From Rubrobacteraceae bacterium (lineage in GTDB: Bacteria > Actinomycetota > Rubrobacteria > Rubrobacterales > Rubrobacteraceae): 10,227 bases of DNA. The DNA lies in the NCBI GenBank assembly GCA_030447045.1, contig JAUJMB010000054.1, positions 1 through 10,227 of the forward strand, read 5' to 3'. The notes under the pieces were generated by a model. The model saw only the letters and a list, made by a program, of their open reading frames with translations, was not told where the DNA came from and made no database searches. This document shows positions 1 to 5,374 of this stretch, in pieces. Position numbers and translations under genes: made by a program. The first letter of the stretch is position 1. Every line of letters starts with the position of its first letter.

Positions 1-143
1 CCGCGGGCCCGGCCGTCCGCCACATCCTGGAGGCCTACTACGGCGTCGAGCAGTCCCCCGAGGACCCGCACCCGACGGGCACCCCGCCGATAGACCCCGC
101 GGACCGCGCCTCCACCGAGGGCGCCGCGACCCCGGCCGAGTAG
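1..143 (+). CDS. C-terminal end of a probable class B penicillin-binding protein (partial)
   Basis: Only the last 46 codons are present, read from base 3 to the TAG at 141-143; the gene begins outside the window. The visible part starts with a short helix-like segment, PAVRHILEAYYGVE, which resembles the end of the transpeptidase domain in PBP2/MrdA-type proteins, where a similar 'aPavrkIleayfg' stretch closes the domain. After it comes a Pro-, Thr- and Asp-rich tail of about 28 residues that is probably disordered. If correct, this is a membrane-anchored D,D-transpeptidase that cross-links peptidoglycan during growth. lgt starts 4 nt after the stop, so the two are probably co-transcribed and both belong to envelope biogenesis. 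The catalytic SxxK, SxN and KTG motifs lie upstream and cannot be seen, so the family call rests on the short C-terminal match. Confidence 0.6.
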   Translation, partial: AGPAVRHILEAYYGVEQSPEDPHPTGTPPIDPADRASTEGAATPAE

Positions 144-147
144 CCGC

Positions 148-969
148 GTGCCCCTCCTCGCCTCGCTGCCGAGCCCGCCGTCCCCGATCATGTTCGAGGC
201 GGGTCCGTTCGCCCTTCGCTACTACGGCCTGTGCATAGCTTTAGGCATCGTCGTCGCCACCTGGCTCACCGGCCGCGAGCTCGCCCGCAAGGGCTACGAC
301 CGGGAGCTGGCCCTCGACTCGCTCTTCTTTATAATCCCGCCCGGCTTCGTAGGCGCGCGGGCCTACCACGTCCTAACGGACTACGACCTCTACGCCGACG
401 ACCCGTGGCCCGGCGTGATCGCGGTCTGGAACGGGGGCCTTGGCATCTACGGCGGCGTCATCGGGGGGTTTATCGGGCTCCTCGTCTTCGCCCGCGTCCG
501 GAACATCAGCGCCCTCGCCTTCGCCGACGCCGTGGCACCCGGCCTCGTCCTCGCGCAGGCCATCGGCCGCTGGGGCAACTACTTCAACCAGGAGCTCTTC
601 GGCCGTCCCTCGCAGCTGCCGTGGGCCATCAGGATAAGCCCGGAGAACAGGCCGGAGGGGTTCGCCGACGCGGAGACCTTCCACCCCACGTTCCTCTACG
701 AGAGCATCTGGAACGCGCTGGTGTGCCTGGTGCTGCTGTGGGTCGCCCGCCGCTTCGCCGGCTGGCTCAAGGACGGCGACCTCTTCCTGCTCTACGTCAG
801 CCTCTACTCGACGGGGCGGTTCTTTATGGAGCTGCTCAGGATCGACCCCGCGTTCCTGATCGGGGGCACCATCCGTGGCAACCTGCTCGTGGCCACCGTC
901 CTCGCCCTCGGCTTCGCCATGGTCCTGCTCCTCCGCCACTCGAGACCCCAGCGCAAACGCGCAGGCTAG
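148..969 (+). CDS. lgt: Prolipoprotein diacylglyceryl transferase
   Basis: Integral membrane enzyme that moves diacylglycerol from phosphatidylglycerol to the lipobox Cys of prolipoproteins, the first step of lipoprotein maturation. The 273-aa product has the usual family length. The N-terminal FALRYYGL segment is present, as is the Lgt signature GRWGNYFNQELFG at residues 140-152, with the conserved Arg141 and Asn144. FHPTFLYES (about 178-186) and GRFFMELLRID (about 223-233) are the other conserved blocks. About seven hydrophobic segments can be seen, and the tail is basic. The position of E. coli His103 is Tyr101 here (GGLGIYGG); an aromatic at this position is usual in actinobacteria as far as I recall. 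The GTG at 148 is 4 nt after the upstream stop. An in-frame ATG at 190 would remove 14 residues and remains possible, since neither start has a clear Shine-Dalgarno sequence. Confidence 0.95.
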   Translation: MPLLASLPSPPSPIMFEAGPFALRYYGLCIALGIVVATWLTGRELARKGYDRELALDSLFFIIPPGFVGARAYHVLTDYDLYADDPWPGVIAVWNGGLGIYGGVIGGFIGLLVFARVRNISALAFADAVAPGLVLAQAIGRWGNYFNQELFGRPSQLPWAIRISPENRPEGFADAETFHPTFLYESIWNALVCLVLLWVARRFAGWLKDGDLFLLYVSLYSTGRFFMELLRIDPAFLIGGTIRGNLLVATVLALGFAMVLLLRHSRPQRKRAG

Positions 970-982
970 GTTTCAGGAAACC
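969..982. repeat. Short palindrome directly after the lgt stop
   Basis: GGTTTCAGGAAACC is a perfect inverted repeat beginning on the last base of the lgt stop codon. It could form a small 5-bp stem with a CAGG loop. No T-run follows, so it is a poor intrinsic terminator. The same AGGTTTCAGG word occurs in the intergenic repeat zone near 5521-5530. Confidence 0.35.
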
Positions 983-1050
983 GTCTTCGGACCATCTGAC
1001 CAACGAGCCTGGATAGTCTTACCGGCGGCCCCGAGCGTGCCCGTCTAAAC

Positions 1051-1073
1051 TTCGGGCGGAGGTCCTGCCCGAA
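1051..1073 (-). terminator. Possible terminator hairpin between convergent lgt and rhomboid genes
   Basis: TTCGGGC (1051-1057) and GCCCGAA (1067-1073) form a perfect 7-bp stem with a 9-nt loop, 2 nt beyond the stop of the minus-strand rhomboid gene. On the minus strand it is followed only by GTTTAG, so the U-tract is weak. The position between two convergent genes supports a termination role, possibly in both directions. The rest of 970-1075 shows nothing gene-like. Confidence 0.5.
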
Positions 1074-1075
1074 AC

Positions 1076-1777
1076 CTAGAGCCTGAAGCCCAAGATCCAC
1101 ATCCCGAGCAGCAGCGCCTCTACTCCGAGCACGATCAGGGCTGGCGTAAGGGCGCGCACGGCCTTGCGGCTGTAGACCGTGGGGGCGACGAGGTAGCCGA
1201 AGGCGAAGCCCCCGGCGAGGCCGCCCATGTGGGCGGTGTTGCTGACGTTCGGGATCGAGAGGCCGATGTAGAGGTTTATGGCCAGCAGGATCAGGAGCTG
1301 CCGGATCACGGGGTTCTGCCAAGAGAACGTTCCCCTGCGCAACGCGTACCCGAGGACGCCGCCGAGCAGCCCGAAGATGGCGCCGGAGGCCCCGACGGCC
1401 GGGGTGCCGAACCCGCCGAAGTACAGGTACGCGATGCCGCCAGAGAGCCCACTCAATAGGTAGAGCGCGAGGAAGCGGCCCCGCCCGAAGGCGTTCTCGA
1501 CAAAGGAGCCGAGAAAGTAGAGGGAGAGCATGTTCAGGGCGAGGTGCAAAAACCCAGAGTGCAGAAAGACGCTGGAGACCAGGCGCCAGGCCTGCCCCTC
1601 GGCCACGAGCGCCGGGATCAGGGCGCCCCGGCCGAGGACCTCCATCGGTTGGGCCACGAGGGCGACGTTCCAGGGGATGAGGGCCGTGCCGAGGTACGCG
1701 ACCCCGAGGTAGACGAGGACGCAGGCCGCTATGAGGCCGAAGGTTACCGGCAGGCGCTCTGCGCCGCGCCCGATCAG
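1076..1777 (-). CDS. Rhomboid family intramembrane serine protease
   Basis: Membrane protease that cleaves transmembrane substrates within the bilayer. With the CTG at 1777 as first codon it is 233 aa. Visible motifs in that numbering are the His78/Asn82 pair (HLALN, the GlpG His150/Asn154 equivalents), nucleophile Ser131 in GASGAIFG, and His183 in TAHMGGLAGG, so the catalytic dyad is intact. About six or seven hydrophobic segments are present. No ATG, GTG or TTG exists in frame between the upstream gene and the GTG at 1657. Starting at 1657 would delete TM1 (about residues 11-29), which is part of the family fold. A GAGGTG ribosome-binding site lies 8 nt before CTG 1777, which is therefore preferred. 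The adjacent ATC at 1774 or CTG at 1753 are alternatives. It overlaps the stop of the FlgT_C-like gene, so translation is probably coupled. The substrate is unknown. Confidence 0.88.
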   Translation of the reverse strand: MIGRGAERLPVTFGLIAACVLVYLGVAYLGTALIPWNVALVAQPMEVLGRGALIPALVAEGQAWRLVSSVFLHSGFLHLALNMLSLYFLGSFVENAFGRGRFLALYLLSGLSGGIAYLYFGGFGTPAVGASGAIFGLLGGVLGYALRRGTFSWQNPVIRQLLILLAINLYIGLSIPNVSNTAHMGGLAGGFAFGYLVAPTVYSRKAVRALTPALIVLGVEALLLGMWILGFRL

Positions 1778-2220
1778 CGCCGCTTCACCTCGCGCGCCGC
1801 GTCCCCGACCTGCACCTTGGAGAGGTCCTGGAGGGGGCCGCCGAGCATGGACTCGAGGTCGGGGTCGCCGGGGGACCCGGCGCCGAAGCCCTGTATGCGC
1901 ACGTCGTCGCCGAACATCTGGCCGAACATCCGCTGCAGGTTCTCCTGCATCTCCCCGATGTCCACGGCCCCGAACGGGCTACCGGCCGTCTGCTGCAGGC
2001 GGGCCACGGAGAGGCGCTCCTTTACCTCCGTGACCTCGGCCTGCGCCTTGACGTCCTCGACGGTCCCTAGGGTCTCGCCGGTGTCGGGGTCCCAGACCTC
2101 CTCGCCCTCGGGGGAGTAGACCTCGAAGACCATGCCGGTCCGTACGCCGTCGCTGCGTCCCCGGTTCAGCACGATCTCGTTGCTGCCAAGTATCTTCGCC
2201 ACCTTGCCCTCGACCGCCAT
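1774..2220 (-). CDS. Hypothetical protein with FlgT C-terminal-like domain
   Basis: A 148-aa protein starting at ATG 2220 with a good ribosome-binding site (AAGGGAG, 2225-2231) 4 nt upstream. Residues 1 to about 75 read as a small beta-rich domain: GKVAKILGSNEIVLNRG, then DGVRTGMVFEVY, then DPDTGETLGTVED, then a strand ending in SVARL. This pattern (strand, 'N.G..dGV..G..f.Vy', 'dPdTGe.LG') matches what I know of the FlgT_C domain, which occurs in flagellar assembly protein T and in many unrelated bacterial proteins. Residues 76-148 are Gly-, Met- and Asp-rich with no recognisable fold. There is no signal peptide or membrane segment, so it is probably cytoplasmic. No flagellar gene is nearby and a flagellar role is not implied. 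It overlaps the rhomboid gene downstream, suggesting a functional pair. Confidence 0.8.
   Translation of the reverse strand: MAVEGKVAKILGSNEIVLNRGRSDGVRTGMVFEVYSPEGEEVWDPDTGETLGTVEDVKAQAEVTEVKERLSVARLQQTAGSPFGAVDIGEMQENLQRMFGQMFGDDVRIQGFGAGSPGDPDLESMLGGPLQDLSKVQVGDAAREVKRR
1786..1791 (-). promoter_or_regulatory. Ribosome-binding site supporting a non-canonical rhomboid start
   Basis: On the minus strand this reads GAGGTG, 8 nt before a CTG codon (1777-1775) that itself overlaps the TGA stop of the upstream gene. It decides between the long reading with TM1 and the truncated GTG start at 1657. Confidence 0.55.
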
Positions 2221-2282
2221 GTCACTCCCTTCGGCCGGCGGACCACCGCCGACGCCGCTGATGCCAATCGCTTCTCCGAAAG

Positions 2283-2288
2283 ATTATA
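2283..2288 (-). promoter_or_regulatory. Consensus -10 box for the FlgT_C-like/rhomboid pair
   Basis: On the minus strand this is a perfect TATAAT, which would give a 5' leader of roughly 55 nt before ATG 2220. No convincing -35 hexamer lies 16-18 nt upstream. It sits in the 110-bp divergent region shared with nfo. Confidence 0.5.
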
Positions 2289-2317
2289 TCTCTCACAACG
2301 TGGTCGTCCGCGCGCGT

Positions 2318-2323
2318 TAGAAT
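2318..2323 (+). promoter_or_regulatory. -10 box of a probable leaderless promoter for nfo
   Basis: TAGAAT is followed by exactly 7 nt and then the GTG start of nfo at 2331, the distance expected if transcription begins at the start codon. No Shine-Dalgarno sequence is present. A good -35 hexamer is not visible. The identical arrangement occurs at 3195-3210. Confidence 0.6.
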
Positions 2324-2330
2324 CGTCGCC

Positions 2331-3197
2331 GTGCATGAGAGGACCAACAGCATCGGGCGCCACCTTCCGACCTCAGCGGGGCTCGGGAAGATGCTCCAGA
2401 ATGCGGAAGACCTCGGATGCGAGACGGTCCAGGTCTTTATCTCCAACCCCCAAGGCTGGGCCGAGCCGGTCCTCCGTCCAGACGCGGGGGAGTTCGCCGC
2501 GGGAGCCCGCGAGCGCGGCATCTTCCCGACCGTCGCCCACGCGAAGTACCTGATCAACCTGGCATCCCCGAAGGAAGAACTCAGGGAGCGCTCGGTGCGC
2601 GCCCTCGCCGCCGAGCTTTCGGCCGCCGGGGAGATGGGGATAGACTTCGTGGTGGTCCACTCCGGCAGCCACGGCGGCGCCGGGGAGGAGAAAGGCCTGG
2701 ACCGGCTCGTAGGAGGCCTGGAGCGCGCCAGGGAGCTCGCGGGGGCCTCCGGGCCGGCGGCGGAGCCGCTCGTCGAGAACTCCGTCGGCGCCGGGAGCCA
2801 GCTCTGCTGGACGTTCGACGCCCTGGGGGAGGTTACGCGACGGGCGGGGGTGCGGGCCTGCGTGGACACGGCCCACGCCTTCGTGGCCGGCTACGACCTC
2901 GCCATCTCCGGTGGACCCCGTCTCGTGGCCGAGGAGTTGCGGGCGGCGCTCGGGCACGCGGTGGGGCTCGTGCACCTCAACGACGCCAAAAACGAGCTCG
3001 GCAGCCACCGGGACGGGCACAGGAAGGTGGGGGAGGGCATGATCCCCGCCTCCTCCTGGGCCGAGTTCTTCGCCGCGCTCCCGGGGGTTCCTGCGGTCAT
3101 GGAGACGCCGTACGAGGGGGCCGAGGCCGACGCGGAGGAGCTGCGGTTCGTCAAGGAGTTGGCCGGCGGGTTGCGCAAAGCGGCGGCCGGGGGATAG
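2331..3197 (+). CDS. nfo: Endonuclease IV (AP endonuclease)
   Basis: Zn-dependent TIM-barrel endonuclease that cuts 5' to abasic sites and clears blocked 3' ends in base excision repair. The 288-aa product has the family length. All nine metal-ligand positions known from E. coli Nfo can be placed: His70, His110, Glu149 (LVEN), Asp179 and His182 (DTAHAF), His215 (VHLND), Asp228 and His230 (HRDGH), and Glu258 (METP). The N-terminus IGRHLPTSAGL matches the family's 'iGaH.s.s.Gl' block after only seven residues, which supports GTG 2331. No ribosome-binding site is present; a -10 box 7 nt upstream points to a leaderless mRNA. The next gene starts 10 nt downstream, but with its own promoter. A repair enzyme of this kind fits a lineage with radiation- and desiccation-tolerant members. 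Confidence 0.95.
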   Translation: MHERTNSIGRHLPTSAGLGKMLQNAEDLGCETVQVFISNPQGWAEPVLRPDAGEFAAGARERGIFPTVAHAKYLINLASPKEELRERSVRALAAELSAAGEMGIDFVVVHSGSHGGAGEEKGLDRLVGGLERARELAGASGPAAEPLVENSVGAGSQLCWTFDALGEVTRRAGVRACVDTAHAFVAGYDLAISGGPRLVAEELRAALGHAVGLVHLNDAKNELGSHRDGHRKVGEGMIPASSWAEFFAALPGVPAVMETPYEGAEADAEELRFVKELAGGLRKAAAGG

Positions 3198-3200
3198 AAT
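3195..3200 (+). promoter_or_regulatory. -10 box of a probable leaderless promoter overlapping the nfo stop codon
   Basis: TAGAAT begins with the TAG stop codon of nfo and is followed by 7 nt and then the GTG of the regulator gene at 3208. A weak -35-like TTGCGC (3171-3176) lies 18 nt upstream inside the end of nfo. No Shine-Dalgarno sequence precedes the GTG. Confidence 0.62.
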
Positions 3201-3207
3201 CTAGGCC

Positions 3208-3507
3208 GTGAAGACGCTCGAGATCACCCCGAAGAGCAAGGACGGCGACCTCCTCAGGGCCATCGGGGAGACCCTGCGCGCCGAGCGCACGGAGCGCGGG
3301 CTTACCCTCAAGCAGGTCGCCGAGGGCGCCCACGTCTCCGTCTCCTACCTCGCCGAGATCGAACGCGGCGAGAAGGACCCCTCGTCCAGGGTGCTCGAGA
3401 GCATCGCGGGCGGCCTCGAAGTGGAGATAAGCGAACTCCTCGTCCGCATCGCCTCCTCGCTCGAACCGGCGCCCGTCGTCCCGGTCGCAAGCTCCCTGGC
3501 CGCGTAG
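3208..3507 (+). CDS. XRE-family helix-turn-helix regulator, ClgR-like
   Basis: A 99-aa DNA-binding protein. Residues about 16-77 form a five-helix XRE/Cro domain: LRAIGETLRAERTERGLTL, KQVAEGAHVS as helix 2 and turn, VSYLAEIERGEKDPSS as recognition helix and following loop, then RVLESIAGGLEVEISELL. The SxxYLxEIERGxKxxSS pattern is close to actinobacterial ClgR, the activator of clp protease genes, and to related PspA-system regulators. That likeness is from memory, and the true regulon is unknown. The short N-terminal arm and the C-terminal Ala/Pro/Val tail carry no second domain, so no ligand-sensing module is visible. The GTG start is leaderless-type with a -10 box 7 nt upstream. The gene lies directly behind nfo but probably has its own promoter, with possible read-through from nfo. 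Confidence 0.88.
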   Translation: MKTLEITPKSKDGDLLRAIGETLRAERTERGLTLKQVAEGAHVSVSYLAEIERGEKDPSSRVLESIAGGLEVEISELLVRIASSLEPAPVVPVASSLAA

Positions 3508-3640
3508 CAGCACGCTGGCTTCGCCAGCTTGTCAGCGCGCTACGGCTTCGCCTCCGCCCTCAGCCCGGCGCTGCGCGCCTCTCAGCACGCCGCCTGACGG
3601 CGGATTTCAGCAGTTGGCTAGTTATCAGTTCTCGCGCGTT
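3508..3640. repeat. Run of CAGC-headed GC-rich hairpins
   Basis: The word CAGC occurs at 3508, 3533, 3561, 3583 and 3608, with a CAGT variant at 3626, spaced 25, 28, 22, 25 and 18 nt. All but the first are preceded by T. Between them lie small inverted repeats: GCTGGC-TTC-GCCAGC (3514-3528), GGCTTCGCC (3544-3552, also inside the first), GGCGC-TGC-GCGCC (3567-3579) and CCGCC-TGAC-GGCGG (3590-3603). The array begins directly after the stop of the XRE gene. No T-run follows any stem, so it is not a set of ordinary intrinsic terminators, though it could protect the 3' end of the mRNA. It looks like a dispersed intergenic repeat family rather than a CRISPR array. Confidence 0.6.
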
Positions 3641-3662
3641 CGTGGGGAGAGGGTTCAGGTGC

Positions 3663-3695
3663 TTTTATCGGGAGATGGTTTTTTATCTTGAGATG
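3663..3695. repeat. Degenerate 15-mer direct repeat upstream of the GNAT gene
   Basis: TTTTATCGGGAGATG (3663-3677) and TTTTATCTTGAGATG (3681-3695) agree at 13 of 15 positions with an 18-nt period. They lie 35-67 nt before the TTG start of the GNAT gene, where a promoter or operator would be expected. The rest of 3641-3729 is comparatively AT-rich and shows no open frame of interest. Confidence 0.4.
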
Positions 3696-3715
3696 CGCGC
3701 TGGAGCGTGTTTTGT

Positions 3716-3720
3716 GAGGT
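3716..3720 (+). promoter_or_regulatory. Ribosome-binding site for the TTG-started GNAT gene
   Basis: GAGGT lies 9 nt before TTG 3730. An in-frame TGA at 3715-3717 rules out any start further upstream, so TTG is the first available start codon and this site supports it. Confidence 0.6.
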
Positions 3721-3729
3721 CTTAGGGTC

Positions 3730-4200
3730 TTGTACGTATTCAGGCCGATAGAGCGGTCGGACGCGGAGGAGATCTCGCGCTGGCGCTACCCCGAGCCCTA
3801 CGCCACGTACGATGGCGACCCTTCCTCCGTCCCGGGCCTGCTCGACCCCCGCTACAACTACCACGCCGTCACCGACCCCGACGGCGAGCTCGTCGGCTAC
3901 TTCTGCTTCGGCGCGGACGCCACGGTACCGGCCGGCCGCCGGCTCGGCCTCTACGGCGGCGATGCCCTCGACGTCGGCCTCGGGATGCGGCCGGATCTCA
4001 CCGGGCAGGGCCTCGGCCCGGACTTCGTGCGCGCCGGCCTCCGCTTCGCCCGGCGGACCTTCTCGCCCCCCGCCTTCCGCCTCACCGTCGCGGCCTCTAA
4101 CCGGCGGGCCATCAAGGTCTACGAGGCCGCCGGCTTCGAGGCGGTCCGCTCCTTCGGGGACAGCGGAAACGAGTGGCTCCTCATGCAAAGACCGGCCTGA
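3730..4200 (+). CDS. GNAT family N-acetyltransferase
   Basis: A 156-aa acetyl-CoA-dependent acyltransferase of the RimJ/RimL-like GNAT type. The N-terminus YVFRPIERSDAEEISRWRYPEPYA is the typical substrate-side beginning of this group. Motif A is DVGLGMRPDLTGQGLG at about 81-96, supplying the pyrophosphate-binding loop (QGLG in place of the usual R/QxxGxG/A). Motif B is the ASNRRAIKVYEAAGFE stretch at about 122-137, with the conserved Asn and Tyr. The length is normal and no membrane or signal segment is seen, so it is cytoplasmic. The start is TTG, with a GAGGT site upstream and an in-frame stop preventing extension. The substrate could be a protein N-terminus, an amino-sugar or a small molecule; nothing in the context tells which. 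It ends 18 nt from the convergent CPBP gene, with no terminator visible between them. Confidence 0.88.
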   Translation: MYVFRPIERSDAEEISRWRYPEPYATYDGDPSSVPGLLDPRYNYHAVTDPDGELVGYFCFGADATVPAGRRLGLYGGDALDVGLGMRPDLTGQGLGPDFVRAGLRFARRTFSPPAFRLTVAASNRRAIKVYEAAGFEAVRSFGDSGNEWLLMQRPA

Positions 4201-4218
4201 CCGAGCCCTGAAGCCTCT

Positions 4219-5244
4219 CTAAGCGAAAAAGTAGGCGGCCATCACGCTCACGAAGTTGTACCCGGCGTGGGCGAGAAAGCTCGCGGTGGTGTTGAAGCGG
4301 CGTCGCAGGTAGCCGAGGCCAAGGGAGAGGACGAAGATGTAGCCGAGGAGCAGGGAGGGGCCGTACTGAACGTGCATCGAGGCGAAGAGTAGGGAGGTCG
4401 CGAAGATGCCCAAAGTCGGTTGGACCGCGCCGCGGAAAAGCGTCTCCTCGCCGAGGCCGGCGCCGACCCCGATGAGGAGCGCGAACACCACGGCCGCGCC
4501 GACGCCCATCCCCCGCGGATCGAAGAGGGTGCCCGAGATCTCCCCGACCTCCCTGTACAGCTCCGGCTGGAGCTCCCTGAACAGGTAATCCGCCCCGAGA
4601 GACACCGCGAAGGCCCCGACCACGAAGACCGCCACAACCCCGATCCCCTTCGGCCCGAGCGGCCCGTAGCCCAGGCGGGAGATGGTCTCACGCAGGCCGC
4701 GCCTGACGCCGGCGCCCACGCCGAGCACGGCGACCACGACGAAGGGGAGCTGGCTGGCGAGGAGCAGACCCACGGGGAGCCTGCCGCCCGTGCCGAGGGA
4801 GAAGACGCCGCTCTCCTCCAGCTGGTCGAAGCCCAGGATCCCGATCAGGTTGTTCGTCAGCAGCACCATCGCGAAGAGCCAGAGAGCGAGCAGGACGGGC
4901 GGGTCGGTCACGAACGTGGGCTGGCGCCGGCCGACGATCTTGAGCAGGGGCGGGACGCAGAGCGCCACCCCGACGACTCCAGCCGCAAGCACCGCCCCGG
5001 CCGTGATCGCCAGAAGCCCCGGCGGATACACCTCGGCCGGCACCTCACCCGAGAGCCTCGCCGCGCCCAGGAGCGCGCCAGCACCAAGCACCAGAAGCGA
5101 GGCGAAGAGCAGGACGATCCAGAGCGAGATCTCGGCCCGCCGGCTCCCCCTCGAATATTGCGCGAGCACGGCCAGCACACCGACGAACAGCGTAACCGCG
5201 AGCGAGGCGAGGAGGCTCTCCATAAGCACGGGAGAGGTTAGCAC
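4219..5244 (-). CDS. CPBP family intramembrane metalloprotease (CAAX/Abi type)
   Basis: Polytopic membrane protein of up to 341 aa with about nine or ten hydrophobic segments. The C-terminal third holds the CPBP (PF02517-type) core: EETLFRG (Glu266, Glu267, Arg271), then FASMHVQYG with His291, then the HAGYNF block (His326, Asn330). These are the glutamate, histidine and asparagine positions of the Rce1/Abi glutamic-metalloprotease family. The first about 190 residues are additional membrane helices without a recognised domain. Roles in the family range from prenyl-protein processing to bacteriocin self-immunity; the substrate here is unknown. The start is uncertain: in-frame GTG 5244, GTG 5229 and ATG 5223 are all possible and none has a clear ribosome-binding site. 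ATG 5223 gives a natural membrane-protein N-terminus (MESLLASLAV). A terminator-like hairpin ends at 5245. Confidence 0.88.
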   Translation of the reverse strand: MLTSPVLMESLLASLAVTLFVGVLAVLAQYSRGSRRAEISLWIVLLFASLLVLGAGALLGAARLSGEVPAEVYPPGLLAITAGAVLAAGVVGVALCVPPLLKIVGRRQPTFVTDPPVLLALWLFAMVLLTNNLIGILGFDQLEESGVFSLGTGGRLPVGLLLASQLPFVVVAVLGVGAGVRRGLRETISRLGYGPLGPKGIGVVAVFVVGAFAVSLGADYLFRELQPELYREVGEISGTLFDPRGMGVGAAVVFALLIGVGAGLGEETLFRGAVQPTLGIFATSLLFASMHVQYGPSLLLGYIFVLSLGLGYLRRRFNTTASFLAHAGYNFVSVMAAYFFA

Positions 5245-5282
5245 AAGAGAAAACCCGGGCCGCGCGAGATCCGCGTCCCGGG
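5245..5282 (-). terminator. Intrinsic terminator or attenuator hairpin just before the CPBP start
   Basis: On the minus strand the arms CCCGGG (5282-5277 and 5259-5254) enclose a second CGCG/CGCG pairing (5275-5272 with 5264-5261) across one mismatch, with a 7-nt loop. The next bases are TTTTCTCTT (5253-5245), then the GTG at 5244. Stem plus T-rich tract is the standard intrinsic terminator layout. Because it touches the first possible CPBP start, it is either the terminator of the upstream 95-aa gene (about 250 nt past its stop) or a leader attenuator for CPBP. Confidence 0.6.
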
Positions 5283-5290
5283 AACTATGC

Positions 5291-5316
5291 CTGGGCTAGG
5301 AAGGGGGAAAGCCCAG
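5291..5316. repeat. Stem-loop in the CPBP leader region
   Basis: CTGGGCT (5291-5297) and AGCCCAG (5310-5316) form a perfect 7-bp stem with a 12-nt purine/pyrimidine-biased loop. It lies just upstream of the terminator-like hairpin in the minus-strand direction, so the two could act together in a leader RNA. No known riboswitch class is recognised. Confidence 0.45.
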
Positions 5317-5374
5317 TACCCGCAATGTAAGGCAGCAAGGTAACATCCACGCTACTAGGGGATAACAAATGGGT

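Noticed and set aside
1076..1657. Rhomboid as a 193-aa protein from GTG 1657
   Set aside because: It would lack the first transmembrane helix of the rhomboid fold, and a better ribosome-binding site lies upstream at 1786-1791.
3508..3640. CRISPR array
   Set aside because: The repeated word is only 4-5 nt, spacing varies from 18 to 28 nt, the spacers are themselves hairpins, and no cas gene is present.
4420..5241. Plus-strand open frame of 273 codons opposite the CPBP gene
   Set aside because: Highly charged, repetitive composition typical of the complement of a membrane-protein gene; the minus strand has clear CPBP motifs.
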